Assembly (NCBI GenBank): GCA_019351975.1
Contig: JABBOG010000031.1
Span: forward strand, 1 to 46,410
Length of the DNA: 46,410 nucleotides
Direction: 5' to 3'
DNA from: Acidobacteriota bacterium
GTDB lineage: Bacteria; Acidobacteriota; Terriglobia; Terriglobales; Acidobacteriaceae
Shown: positions 27,775-36,078 of the stretch, one piece after another
How positions within the stretch are numbered: position 1 is the first letter of the stretch
Layout: each line of letters starts with the position of its first letter
Notes under the pieces: model-generated
Seen by the model: the letters and a program-made list of their open reading frames with translations, nothing else
Databases searched by the model: none
What the model was told of the DNA's origin: nothing
Program-made: the position numbers and the translations under genes

Positions 27775-28020
27775 ATGGGCGATCTATTTCAACCTTGGCA
27801 CCTCATTATTTTGGCGGGGCTGGCTATTTTGTTGTTTGGCGGCAAGAAGCTGCCAGAACTGGGTAAGGGACTGGGCGAGGGTCTGCGCGGCTTTAAAGAG
27901 GGTATGAAGGGCATCAATGACGATGTGAAGGGCGACGCGAAGGCGGACGCCAAGGCAGGGGATACGGCGCATGTGGTGACGCCGAAGCCTGATGAAGCGG
28001 TTAAGCCGCCGGCTGCATAA
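27775..28020 (+). CDS. tatA: Twin-arginine translocase subunit TatA/TatE
   Basis: 81 residues. A short N-terminal membrane helix (HLIILAGLAILLFGGKKLPEL) with the FGGKKLPE hinge is followed by an amphipathic helix (GLGEGLRGFKEGMKGI) and an acidic/lysine-rich tail, the standard TatA layout. TatA forms the pore for folded, cofactor-bearing proteins. It stands alone without tatB or tatC. A Tat substrate is encoded in this window at 37323-38492. GGAG lies nine bases before the ATG. Confidence 0.93.
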   Translation: MGDLFQPWHLIILAGLAILLFGGKKLPELGKGLGEGLRGFKEGMKGINDDVKGDAKADAKAGDTAHVVTPKPDEAVKPPAA

Positions 28021-28102
28021 TGCATAACCTGTTGCCCAATGCTGGTCTTAGAGCAACGCATTGCTGGCTGCGGACGCCGCTTTCCTTTGAGGCACTCTGT
28101 CG

Positions 28103-28972
28103 ATGAAGCTGAAATCTGCGCATCTTGTACCGCCGCATACGAAGGTGCGGCTATCTCACGTGTCGACGCACGATCAAGATGGTTTTGCGGATAAAACTAT
28201 CGCAGAGACGCTGATGGTGAAGCATCGCGAGGAACTGAACGCGTTGCAAGAGGTGTTTTACGCGTCGCAGGCGAAGGCGATGCTGATCGTACTACAGGGT
28301 ATGGATACGGCTGGGAAAGATGGCACTATCCGACATATTTTTTCCGGGATCAATCCGCAGGGCTGCGATGTGTCGTCGTTCAAGGTGCCGACGCCGCTGG
28401 AGGCGCGACACGAGTTTCTATGGCGATGCCAGAAGCGTGTTCCGGCGAGGGGAATGATTGGAATCTTCAACCGGTCGCACTATGAGGATGTGCTTTCGAC
28501 GAGGGTACATGGGCTGATCGACGCGAAGACGGCGCGGCGGCGGATGGATGACATCAACGCGTGGGAACAGTCGTTGACGGACGAAAATGTGGTGGTGCTT
28601 AAGTTTTACCTGCACATCTCGCGCGAGGAACAGACGGAGCGGCTACAGTCGCGGATTGATACGCCGGATAAGCGATGGAAGCTGTCGCCAGCAGACTTTG
28701 CCGAGCGTCAGTACTGGCCGAAGTACATCAATGCGTATGAAGATATTCTGAGTCACACGAGCAAGAAGCATGCGCCCTGGTTTGTAATTCCGTCGGATCA
28801 CAAGTGGTATCGCAATGTTGCAGTGTCGACGATTCTGGTGGATGTGATGCGTCGTTTGAAGCTGCAGTATCCGGCGCCGACGTTTGACCCGAAGGGGCTG
28901 AACTTGAAGGAAGAAGCACCTGCTACGGCGGCGAAGATTGTAAAAAAGCGGGCTGAGACACAGGCGAAGTAA
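28103..28972 (+). CDS. Polyphosphate kinase 2 family protein
   Basis: 289 residues, one PPK2 domain. Walker A is LQGMDTAGKDGTIRHIF and the lid/Walker B region is GMIGIFNRSHYEDVL; RWKLSPADFAERQYWPKY and HAPWFVIPSDHKWYRN are strong PPK2 signatures. It transfers phosphate between polyphosphate and nucleoside mono- or diphosphates; the class (AMP- or ADP-preferring) cannot be set by eye. It has its own leader and converges with the EamA gene. Confidence 0.93.
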   Translation: MKLKSAHLVPPHTKVRLSHVSTHDQDGFADKTIAETLMVKHREELNALQEVFYASQAKAMLIVLQGMDTAGKDGTIRHIFSGINPQGCDVSSFKVPTPLEARHEFLWRCQKRVPARGMIGIFNRSHYEDVLSTRVHGLIDAKTARRRMDDINAWEQSLTDENVVVLKFYLHISREEQTERLQSRIDTPDKRWKLSPADFAERQYWPKYINAYEDILSHTSKKHAPWFVIPSDHKWYRNVAVSTILVDVMRRLKLQYPAPTFDPKGLNLKEEAPATAAKIVKKRAETQAK

Positions 28973-28997
28973 GCGCGTTCGGTGACTGTGGCTTCTT

Positions 28998-29921
28998 TTA
29001 GAGCGTGATCATGAGAACAGCGGCCAAAGCGATGGCCATGCCTGCGAATTGCCTCGGCGAGGGGCGCTCGTGGAGGACCCAGGCAGCGAGCAGGATGGTT
29101 GCGGCGGGGTATAGGGAAGCGAGAACCGAGGCGATATCGAGACGCCCCATTCTGGTTGCCATGACGAAGAACATGTTGCCCGCCGTATCCAGGAGCGCCA
29201 CGCTGACAACCCAAAGGAGTACTGTTCGATTGAGGTGGAACGGCGATTGAGTTGGCGACGTTTGCGCTTGGGGCGGTGGTGAGTTTCTGGAAATGAGGGT
29301 GAGGATTGCCAGAAGAAGCAGGCAGCTTACGAGGCTCCCGGAGCGCGCCAACGCCATCGGTTCGAGAACGCCGAGGGGGTTATCCATTTTGAGCGCGACG
29401 AAGTAGAGACCGAAGCCGATGCCAGCGCCGATGGCGAGCGCCATGGTTCCACGCTGGTGAGGATTGTGGGAGATTTCGGTCGTGGGGCCGGCCGCAATCA
29501 GCCAGATTGCGATGGCTGCGGTGATGAAGCCGCCGATGCGGATGGCCGAAGGGGCGCCTTCGATGAAGCTGGAGACGACGGCAGGTATAGCGGCGGCGAG
29601 GAGGCCGCTGATGGCGGCGGATGCTCCCATGGCTCCGCGAGAGAGGGCGATGTAGAAGGCAGTGACGGAGAGAGCGGCGGCGACGCCTGCGGCGAGGCCC
29701 CAGAAGAGTAAGGCTCCTTGGGGCAGGGGAGCGTGTTGTGTCCAAAGAACTGTGAGCAGGACCGCGAGGCTGAGGGCGTGGGCAATGATGATGACGCGCA
29801 GGGCATCGGAGACCTTGCCGCCAGCAGCTTTGACGCCCATGCCGCCGGAAAAGTCACCGCCGCCCCAAGAGGCGGCGGCAGCGAGCGCGATCAGCGCGTT
29901 GTTTTGGATCGCAAGAGCCAT
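28998..29921 (-). CDS. EamA-family (drug/metabolite) transporter
   Basis: 307 residues with about ten hydrophobic helices in two EamA halves, starting ALIALAAAASWGGGDFSGG and ending FAGMAIALAAVLMITL; the second half has LLDTAGNMFFVMATRMGRLDIASVLASLYPAAT and VLHERPSPRQ, typical of the superfamily. Such proteins export metabolites across the inner membrane; substrate unknown. It starts one base after the stop of the VWA gene upstream, so the two are probably co-transcribed. Confidence 0.85.
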   Translation of the reverse strand: MALAIQNNALIALAAAASWGGGDFSGGMGVKAAGGKVSDALRVIIIAHALSLAVLLTVLWTQHAPLPQGALLFWGLAAGVAAALSVTAFYIALSRGAMGASAAISGLLAAAIPAVVSSFIEGAPSAIRIGGFITAAIAIWLIAAGPTTEISHNPHQRGTMALAIGAGIGFGLYFVALKMDNPLGVLEPMALARSGSLVSCLLLLAILTLISRNSPPPQAQTSPTQSPFHLNRTVLLWVVSVALLDTAGNMFFVMATRMGRLDIASVLASLYPAATILLAAWVLHERPSPRQFAGMAIALAAVLMITL

Positions 29922-29922
29922 G

Positions 29923-31287
29923 TTATGGCGTGGCGGAGGGTGTTGCAGTAGCGGGACGTCGTGCTTGCGTGTTATCTGCAGCGGAGGGATAGTAGCCTTC
30001 CTTGCAGTCGATCGTGAGACCGGGTCGCATTACGCGAACTTCGGTGCGCCGGAAGGATTCGTTGAAGGGGGATTCGTGGGTGTAATAGCCGACGGTGTAC
30101 TGCGCACGTATCTCGTCAGTGATGCGAGCGAAACTCTCCTCGATTCCCTTGGGGCGGAACTCGGGATCGGTCTGGCCGCCGGTTTGCGCAGTATATTTCG
30201 GAAGAGCGTCGTCGCGCATGGTCATGGGCAGGTGGATGCGATCGACAAAGCCCATGCCGGGGATTGTGGAGTCTCCGACGAGCGTGGCCCAGACGGTGAT
30301 GTTGTTGGTAAGAAGGTATTTGATGACCTCTTTTTGAGTGGCTTTGCTCCCGTATTCCTTGCCGTCGGAGATGACGTAGACGATGCGTCTGCGTTCAGGG
30401 CCGGTGGTTGAGGCTTCCTGGGCTGCGGCGAGGATGGCGTCGTTGAGCGTGTGATATTCGCGCGGGACGGTGATCTGCATGCTGCCGGCGATGTGTCCGG
30501 GATCGGCGACGCCGTCGATGGGCTCGTTGTTGATGATGGAGCCGTGGGAGAGAGGACCGGTGACGCCCATGAGAGGCTCGCGGCCTGTGCCTTTGGAGCG
30601 GTCGAGGACGGCACCGAGACGCGCGCTTTGTGCGGCTGTGAAGCCGGTCTGCCTTCTGACGCCGTTGTTGTAGGTGAAGACAGCGACCTCGTCATAGGGG
30701 GTGAAGGCTCCCTGGAGTGCGCTTAGCGAGTCGTTGATCTTCTCCATGGTGTCCTGGGTGACGCTCTGGTCGATGACGAGAGCGACGGCCAAGGGGAAAG
30801 GATCTGCGGTAAAGAGCCTGAGTTGCTGGCGAAGACCGTTCTCGTAGACGCGAACGTCTCGCCAAGTAATGCCGGGGACGATGTGTCCTTTGGCATCCTT
30901 TACAGTAAACGGAATTTCGTGGAACTGGACGTTTACGGAGAGCCGGTTGGCTGCGGAAGCGGTAGATGCCGGTGGAGGTCCTTGATCTTCCTGCTGCTCC
31001 GCCGCTGAGGTTGCCGGAGTGGAGGGAAGGCTGTTCGGACTGGAGGCGCTGCTGTTTTCGCCCGCGGTGGAGGAGGCGTTCATTGGCGTGACGCTCTGCG
31101 ATGCGGCAGCGACCGGCGTGAGCGAATTCAGCGTCGGCAGGGTGTGCGGCTGCGGAGCATTTGGCACGGTCTGGTCAGCAGCCTGCGATCCGGATGCTGT
31201 GTTTTGCGCGTGTATGCCGCCGCAAACGGTGGCGGCAATTGCCAGTGCTACGCCGCCCACCCACTTCTTTTGCTTACCCAACATCAT
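29923..31287 (-). CDS. Secreted VWA-domain protein of the acidobacterial type
   Basis: 454 residues; two adjacent ATG codons (31287 and 31284) are possible starts after AAGGAAG. The signal peptide is KWVGGVALAIAATVCGGIHA. A Ser/Pro/Thr-rich linker runs to about residue 115. Then comes the part seen in acidobacterial VWFA-related proteins: VNVQFHEIPFTVKDAKGHIVPGI, DVRVYENGLRQQLRLF and the VWA fold with ALVIDQSVT (a MIDAS-like D-x-S-x-T) and RRIVYVISDGKEYGSKAT. The end has RAQYTVGYY and EVRVMRPGL. Probably binds a protein or surface ligand through a metal ion; role unknown. Confidence 0.85.
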   Translation of the reverse strand: MMLGKQKKWVGGVALAIAATVCGGIHAQNTASGSQAADQTVPNAPQPHTLPTLNSLTPVAAASQSVTPMNASSTAGENSSASSPNSLPSTPATSAAEQQEDQGPPPASTASAANRLSVNVQFHEIPFTVKDAKGHIVPGITWRDVRVYENGLRQQLRLFTADPFPLAVALVIDQSVTQDTMEKINDSLSALQGAFTPYDEVAVFTYNNGVRRQTGFTAAQSARLGAVLDRSKGTGREPLMGVTGPLSHGSIINNEPIDGVADPGHIAGSMQITVPREYHTLNDAILAAAQEASTTGPERRRIVYVISDGKEYGSKATQKEVIKYLLTNNITVWATLVGDSTIPGMGFVDRIHLPMTMRDDALPKYTAQTGGQTDPEFRPKGIEESFARITDEIRAQYTVGYYTHESPFNESFRRTEVRVMRPGLTIDCKEGYYPSAADNTQARRPATATPSATP

Positions 31288-31302
31288 TCCTCTTCCTTGT
31301 TA

Positions 31303-31318
31303 GTGAGCTGCAGCTCAC
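31303..31318. promoter_or_regulatory. 16-base perfect palindrome in the leader of the VWA gene
   Basis: GTGAGCTGCAGCTCAC, ending 15 bases upstream of the first ATG at 31287 and thus just before the ribosome binding site. A possible -10 box (TATACA on the minus strand, near 31325) lies right upstream. It could be an operator that blocks the promoter or an RNA hairpin that masks translation. The gap 31288-31571 contains no gene. Confidence 0.4.
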
Positions 31319-31571
31319 GGGCTTGTATAAAATCCGCCCTCTAGAGACTATCAGCGTGGGGTCGGTCCTGCATCCCTGTCGGTTCGTAGTGTGCCGATGC
31401 TGAGGCTCTATAGACTCAGACGCATGAGCTGGCTGGATCGTTGCGCAAGGGTGTGTCCTATGGTTTCATAAGCGGATAACTACATTAACGTTAGCACGCG
31501 GTGAGAGGCGTTTGCCGGTAGCATCGCCGACGCGGGAGTGCGGAGCGACGTCAGGACGTGCTGTAGGGGGT

Positions 31572-32246
31572 TCACGCTGGCATGGCTCCGGAGTAGACGG
31601 CCATGCCGGCGACGGCATCGACTCCCATGGCGTCTAGTGCGTCGATTTCTGCGCGCTCTTTGATGCCTCCGGCGACGATGAGCTGGCGGGCGGTGGTGGA
31701 GCGCAGGATGGCGGCGACGTCGATGGGGAAACCTTGCATGGTTCCTTCAGTGTCTATGTGGGTGTACAGGAAGGCTGAGCAGTAGTCTTCGAGCCAGGTG
31801 ATGGCCTCTTCGGGGGTGAGGTTGACGGAGTCTGTCCAACCCTTTACAGCGACGCGTCCGTTTTTTGTGTCGACGGAGAAGCAGAGAGAGTCTTCGCCGA
31901 GCTCCTTTTTAAGAGAGGCTGCGAAGGGCTTGTTGACGCCGTCGGCGCCGAAGAGCGAGGACCCGTAGATGACGCGTTTTGCGCCAGCATCGAGGAGGGT
32001 GCGGCCGTCGACGGGGGTCTTGAGTCCTCCGCCGACCTGACAGGGGAGTCGGCGGCAGATCATTTCGACGAGGGAGCGGTTGTTCCCCTGGCGCAGCGCA
32101 GCGTCAAGGTCGATGAGCTGCACCATGGGGTAAGCGGAAAAGCGTTCGATCCAGTAATCGAAGTCGTCGAAGGAGAGCTTGAGGGTATTGCCCTGAACGA
32201 GTTGCACGATTTTGCCGCCCATCAGGTCGATCGAAGGTATCAACAT
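31572..32246 (-). CDS. hisA: HisA-family phosphoribosyl isomerase
   Basis: 224 residues, slightly shorter than usual (about 240). A TIM barrel with MLIPSIDLMGGKIVQLVQG (catalytic Asp7), VQLIDLDAAL, QVGGGLKTPVDGRTLLDAGAKRVIYGS (first phosphate site), SVDTKNGRVAVKGW (second catalytic Asp) and VAGGIKERAEI (second phosphate site). HisA opens the ribosyl ring of ProFAR in histidine synthesis. It is not with other his genes here. The motifs fit HisA better than HisF. Confidence 0.85.
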   Translation of the reverse strand: MLIPSIDLMGGKIVQLVQGNTLKLSFDDFDYWIERFSAYPMVQLIDLDAALRQGNNRSLVEMICRRLPCQVGGGLKTPVDGRTLLDAGAKRVIYGSSLFGADGVNKPFAASLKKELGEDSLCFSVDTKNGRVAVKGWTDSVNLTPEEAITWLEDYCSAFLYTHIDTEGTMQGFPIDVAAILRSTTARQLIVAGGIKERAEIDALDAMGVDAVAGMAVYSGAMPA

Positions 32247-32302
32247 TCTCTTATTTTCTCAAATGCGGATAGCTGTTTCGAGATTTGGCAGGGGTGAGCG
32301 GA

Positions 32303-32506
32303 TTATTTGTTGTCGGAAGGTTCCTGCTTGCGTCTGAGCTTACCGTGAAGCTGCTGATAGCGTTCGGGCGGCGGGTTTAGAAGTGAGTCGCTGATTGCCT
32401 TACGGTAGCCGCCCTGATAGATGGCATAAAGAACGACGAGAGAGCAGCCGACGCCGAAGACGAATCCCAGGAACCAGCCGATTGCAAGGTTGCCTAGCAA
32501 TTCCAT
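32303..32506 (-). CDS. 67-residue single-pass membrane protein
   Basis: Starts MELLGNLAIGWFLGFVFG at 32506, six bases after AAGGAT; the longer frame upstream has no start signal. One strong membrane helix (residues 5-32) is followed by a basic, Tyr-containing tail (GGYRKAISDSLLNPPPERYQ, then HGKLRRKQEPSDNK), giving an N-out/C-in prediction. It lies 57 bases downstream of nothing else on its strand but just beyond the tRNA-Val remnant. Function unknown. Confidence 0.55.
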   Translation of the reverse strand: MELLGNLAIGWFLGFVFGVGCSLVVLYAIYQGGYRKAISDSLLNPPPERYQQLHGKLRRKQEPSDNK

Positions 32507-32651
32507 GGGAGATCCTTGACCGTTGTTTGTGTGACATCGCAAAAGTCGGTGAGTTGGATGGTAACGGTTGCAACGGGGGGAAGATACGCCCGGTAAACCG
32601 AGCCTGGGGAGATCAAGCAAATGGCGGGATTGAGCTTCGGGTTTGAGAGAA

Positions 32652-32700
32652 TGGTGGGCACAGCAGGATTCGAACCTACGACTTCCACCGTGTGAAGGTG
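32652..32700 (-). pseudogene. 3' fragment of tRNA-Val(CAC), probable attachment-site remnant
   Basis: On the minus strand the loop TTCACAC with CAC anticodon, the 3' anticodon stem, variable bases, a T arm around TTCGAAT, the acceptor strand TGTGCCC and ACCA are intact. The matching 5' acceptor strand GGGCACA is absent: upstream sequence (32701-32725) reads like unrelated DNA with only weak D-arm likeness, and the 5' anticodon stem has one mismatch. Loss of the 5' half with a perfect 3' half is what tRNA-targeting integrases leave at one end of an element. Confidence 0.7.
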
Positions 32701-32721
32701 CCGTGCCAAAGCTAAGTTATT

Positions 32722-32761
32722 GACGGCAAATAGGATATTGGACGGCAAAACCGGCAAAACC
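32722..32761. repeat. Short direct repeats next to the tRNA fragment
   Basis: GACGGCAAA occurs at 32722-32730 and 32741-32749 (19-base period), and GGCAAAACC occurs in tandem at 32744-32752 and 32753-32761. Together with the repeats at 32781 they fill the junction between the tRNA fragment and the first island gene. They could be arm-type integrase sites or remnants of plasmid iterons. Confidence 0.5.
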
Positions 32762-32780
32762 GGCCTAAACGGCGGTATTT

Positions 32781-32805
32781 GCCACAAAAATGCCACAAAG
32801 CCACA
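32781..32805. repeat. GCCACAAA direct repeats at the island junction
   Basis: GCCACAAA at 32781-32788 and 32792-32799, then GCCACA at 32800-32805. Such short direct repeats close to a tRNA 3' end are commonly the arm-type binding sites of tyrosine recombinases; no integrase gene is found here, so it would be at the other end or lost. Confidence 0.5.
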
Positions 32806-32942
32806 GCATACCGAAGTGGGCATGGGTTGGTCTGCGGGGAACCAACCCAGCTTGGCTTTTCGACACACACAACCGCGATCGTCGGTTCTGAATTAACTCT
32901 TCAGGAACTCCTGAAGATTTACAGTAAAGACCAAGGTGGCGA

Positions 32943-33461
32943 ATGGATCAGCTCATGGAAAACCTGACGACAACGGAGGCTGCGGTTGCAGCGGGCGTCT
33001 CTCTGCCCCAGATCAATCGGGTCATCGACGGTAGGATTCTGCCGGACCATTGGTACAGCACGTCACCCGTGCGCACCTTCCGCACCGACGCCTGTCTCTT
33101 CATCGCCTTCTATTACGAGACGGCGGATTGGCTGACGGCATCGGCTCGGCTGCAGACCATTCGTGACGCGGCAGTTCGTCGCTCGACCTGGATACAGTGG
33201 AAGGACTTCGTGGTGGCAGAACATTTTCTCACCGTCCGTTTCGACGATCTGTGGAAGAGCGTGGATGATCGACTGCACAGACTCGCAGACGCCGAGGAGA
33301 TGGTGGTCGAAGATCCTGAAATCTTGAGCGGTACCCTAGTGATTAGTCGATATGCGCATCTTCGGCAATCGCGGAGGGGCTTAGGAAGCAAAGGACTGCC
33401 TGATAGGGGTAAAGTGCAGCAATGGCGCAGTCGAACCGCTACTTTCGATTTTCCAAGTTAA
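32943..33461 (+). pseudogene. HTH/DUF433-like (antitoxin-like) gene interrupted by an IS
   Basis: The intact part (to 33375) encodes about 144 residues starting MDQLMENLTTTEAAVAAG, with AAGGTGG just upstream. The N-terminus resembles a helix-turn-helix (TTTEAAVAAGVSLPQINRVIDG) and the end EEMVVEDPEILSGTLVI resembles the first strand of DUF433, a domain of antitoxins often paired with PIN-like toxins. After that the frame runs into the insertion sequence and ends at 33461 in IS sequence. With the IS removed it would continue ISRNARPKGSALF and stop near 34194. Already partly decayed, since DUF433 is not recovered in full. Confidence 0.5.
33369..33375. repeat. Left copy of the IS target duplication
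   Basis: TCGCGGA directly before the left end of the IS; the second copy is at 34121-34127. Joining both flanks restores a continuous reading frame from the interrupted HTH/DUF433-like gene. Confidence 0.7.
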
Positions 33462-34120
33462 GTGAGGCGAAGTTTCGGCACCTGGTGCGGTGCTTTGCGC
33501 TGGATCTGAGGGCCACGCAGACGGCGCATCTGACCGGGATTTCACTTCGGTCCGTGAACTCGATCTTCTTGCGGTTGCGCGCCAAGATCGCCGCAGAGTG
33601 CGAACGCCAGTCCCCGTTGGAGGGCGTTCTCGAAGCCGATGAATCGTACTTTGGACCACAGCGCGTGCGCGGGAGATGCGGCCGCGGTGCCGGAGGAAAG
33701 ACCATCGTCTTCGGCCTGCTCAAACGCGACGACAGGGTCTACACCGCCATCGTTCCGAATGCTTCCAAAGCCGCTCTGCAAGCGGTGATTCGTGGCCGAG
33801 CCAGTCTCAGTTCGATCATCCATACCGACGGCTGGGCAGGCTACCATGGCCTCGTCGATCTGGGCTACGACAAACACCTCAGGGTAGAACACAGAGAGAA
33901 TGTCTTCGCCCAGCAACTCAACCACATCAACGGCATCGAGAGCTTCTGGAGTCTGGCAAAACGGCGCCTGTCAAGGTTCTGCGGCGTACCAAAACGCACC
34001 TTTTATCTCCACCTTAAAGAGACGGAATTTCGCTTCAATCACCGCAACAACAACCTCTATAAAGAACTGCTAAACTTCCTCAGAAAGGACCCGCTTTGAG
34101 TCCTTTGCTTCCTAAGCCCC
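33376..34120 (+). mobile_element. IS1595-family insertion sequence (745 bases)
   Basis: Perfect terminal inverted repeats of at least 22 bases: GGGGCTTAGGAAGCAAAGGA at 33376 onward, mirrored at the right end up to 34120. One transposase gene fills the element. TCGCGGA flanks both sides (33369-33375 and 34121-34127) as a seven-base target duplication (IS1595 elements usually make eight). The intact ends, gene and duplication suggest a fairly recent insertion. Confidence 0.9.
33422..34099 (+). CDS. IS1595-family transposase
   Basis: 225 residues. The DDE catalytic core is visible: VLEADESYFGPQ (first Asp), SSIIHTDGWAGY (second Asp) and NGIESFWSLAKRRL, with the Glu/Asn-His region typical of ISXO2-like transposases. 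An N-terminal helical DNA-binding part precedes it (SEAKFRHLVRCFAL, TAHLTGISLRSVNSI). The zinc ribbon found in longer relatives is absent, so this is the short form. The stop codon overlaps the right inverted repeat. Confidence 0.93.
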   Translation: MAQSNRYFRFSKLSEAKFRHLVRCFALDLRATQTAHLTGISLRSVNSIFLRLRAKIAAECERQSPLEGVLEADESYFGPQRVRGRCGRGAGGKTIVFGLLKRDDRVYTAIVPNASKAALQAVIRGRASLSSIIHTDGWAGYHGLVDLGYDKHLRVEHRENVFAQQLNHINGIESFWSLAKRRLSRFCGVPKRTFYLHLKETEFRFNHRNNNLYKELLNFLRKDPL

Positions 34121-34361
34121 TCGCGGATTAGCCGGAACGCCCGCCCAAAGGGTTCCGCACTCTTTGTCAGCGACACCACGACTTCTGCCCTCTAGACCTT
34201 TGCCATTGCCCCCCTATTCGAGCAAAGGTTGCAGGTCCCACAACGATCTTCGAAGAGTCAAGGTCCGACGGCTCTGAAAATTGGCGGAACGCGGAAAGCT
34301 GAGGGCGCTCGATTACCAGAGCGTCCGGAGTGCCGGAGTGCCTTTGTTTCCTTCAGGATAA

Positions 34362-34571
34362 ATCGGATTCGAGGGGCAGTTTTGTAGCCCTTTCGGCACG
34401 CAATTTAACGAAGCTTTTGCCCGAGAAGACCCATTCGGGAACTTCCAGCCTTTTTCTGGATACCTGGTCGTGGACAGAACAGATTTTGAACTCTTCACAG
34501 AGTGGCTGCTCGTCGAACGCTACACCGATCTGCTCACCGAGCGACTTGTGACTGCGCTAGCGCAGCTCTGA
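34362..34571 (+). pseudogene. C-terminal gene remnant
   Basis: An open frame of 69 residues after a TAA, with no good start, reading QFNEAFAREDPFGNFQPF, GYLVVDRTDFELFTEWLL and ending RLVTALAQL. Its composition is protein-like (balanced charges, aromatic residues, helix-like end), unlike the surrounding 34128-34361, where I see no gene. It overlaps the 3' end of the histidine phosphatase gene by 38 bases on the other strand. It may be the tail of a gene lost when the island was rearranged. No family recognised. Confidence 0.3.
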
Positions 34572-35814
34572 CATATTTGGGGTCAAGGCGACTGAGAGCC
34601 GCCTTACGGAATAGGCGGAAGGGACAGTCGGTTGGCGTGGTGCAGCCTGTAGGGGTCAGCAAGACTTCGGCTGGCGGGTTATCGGATTTCAGCATAGAAG
34701 CATCGCGTAGTTGGTCTAGCGTTTGTGCACGGTAGCGAATACGGATCGTGTATCGGCTAGAACCGGCACGCTCCCAGAGTTCGAAGACTATTTGGGAATC
34801 AGGAGGCGTATCGTCTGGGTCATCGTCCGCGATCCAGTGAAGGCCTAGCAAGCCACCAATACCAGTGAGATCCCCGTCATGACCGCTTATGTAAACGAGC
34901 CGATTGCCGGGCGAGCCAAGCGCACCGGAAGTCGCGACACTCGACGCAGCCTGATCAAGGGTCTCCAAGATGTGGGCAAGTAAATTGGAAGTCGTCGCTC
35001 TTGCGAAGAGTGGAGTGCGCCTCTCTAGATTGAATGCAGCAACCCGGATCGGCAGCAACTTGCGGAGGGTGGATTCGTCGACCCGACCCCATCCCACCTT
35101 CGCCAACGGTTTGTCATCGAGGAATTCCAGTAATAAATCTTCGACGATTTCTGAAGCAATCGATCGTGGGCGACTTGCGGCGATAATGTCGGTGGGATCA
35201 GCGGGTGGCTGATCCGAAGGGCCAAGGATGGATTTTTCGGCGGGATGCACAGGGTCAGGAGCCAGGATGTGAGCTAACAACTCAAGCTGCGCGTGTGACG
35301 AAGGTGATAAGACATTTTGAGTTTCGGCGAGGAGAGCAGCGCGTCGTTCGTTTATGCTATCGGCGGAATGCGGAACAAGACTAGGGGTGCGAAATAGCGG
35401 ATCCGAGGTCTTGGGATCGACGGTGTGAACAGGCAATCGATCGCAGGCCGGCGCAAAGGCGTCGAAGGTGGCACGGCTACTAGAAATATTGCGTTCGTCT
35501 GCATCGGAATACAGATAGATCGCGGTATGTACGGGACAGCCACTAGCTGGAAACAGGCCATGATCCGCTAGGTCTTGACGCATGTACGTGCCCATCTGAC
35601 GGAGAGCGTCGGCACCATGCGGAGTGAGGTGACCGAGCGGAACCTCCCATTCCGGCCACGGCTGCGCAGCATATGCAATGGCGGGTGTAAGTGGCGCACG
35701 TACGCCGTGGCGGGAAATGATGAGCGTGAAACGTAACTGCTCTTCGTGCTTTCTGGCTTTCATTGCCACCGCCGAGGCGGTGGTCATCATAAGGAGAAGC
35801 GCGACGGTAAACAC
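34534..35814 (-). CDS. Histidine acid phosphatase (phytase/glucose-1-phosphatase type), exported
   Basis: The catalytic motif LIISRHGVRAPL (His nucleophile in RHGxRxP) lies near the N-terminus and YISGHDGDLTG near the C-terminus gives the HD proton donor pair, as in E. coli AppA and Agp. The start is uncertain: the frame is open to 36072, but the first 86 residues are basic and irregular; a GTG at 35814, ten bases after GGAG, gives a clean signal peptide (FTVALLLMMTTASAVA) and 426 residues. It would release phosphate from phytate or sugar phosphates in the periplasm. Last gene of a four-gene minus-strand set with an alpha-galactosidase. Confidence 0.8.
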   Translation of the reverse strand: MFTVALLLMMTTASAVAMKARKHEEQLRFTLIISRHGVRAPLTPAIAYAAQPWPEWEVPLGHLTPHGADALRQMGTYMRQDLADHGLFPASGCPVHTAIYLYSDADERNISSSRATFDAFAPACDRLPVHTVDPKTSDPLFRTPSLVPHSADSINERRAALLAETQNVLSPSSHAQLELLAHILAPDPVHPAEKSILGPSDQPPADPTDIIAASRPRSIASEIVEDLLLEFLDDKPLAKVGWGRVDESTLRKLLPIRVAAFNLERRTPLFARATTSNLLAHILETLDQAASSVATSGALGSPGNRLVYISGHDGDLTGIGGLLGLHWIADDDPDDTPPDSQIVFELWERAGSSRYTIRIRYRAQTLDQLRDASMLKSDNPPAEVLLTPTGCTTPTDCPFRLFRKAALSRLDPKYVRAALAQSQVAR

Positions 35815-36078
35815 GGCTGACACACTCCAAATGTCTGGTGAATCGCATATGCACGTTGCATTTAGGAAGAGTGTCGTCGAAAGTCGCGTCCGGCCGCGCT
35901 TTGAGTGCATTCTAGTTTCGTTAGTTGACCGGTATGAGGGTCTCATAGTGTCGTATGAACTAAGATTGCTGGTTCTTGTGCGTTTGCGATAGGGCGATTC
36001 CGGTGAATTACGCTGCGTTGCAAGTTCTTCGGTGAATCCAATGTTCCTTTTCATACCGTCGTCACAAAGCAAGATGCT

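Noticed and set aside
32652-32730. Complete, working tRNA-Val
   Set aside because: The 3' half is good, but no GGGCACA strand exists upstream to pair with the acceptor strand TGTGCCC, and the anticodon stem has a mismatch.
32722-32805. CRISPR array
   Set aside because: The repeats are 8-9 bases long, tandem or closely spaced, without unique spacers or cas genes.
35815-36072. N-terminal extension of the histidine acid phosphatase
   Set aside because: The 86 extra residues are basic, lack structure-like patterns and would bury the signal peptide. Kept only as a possible alternative start because it abuts the upstream gene.
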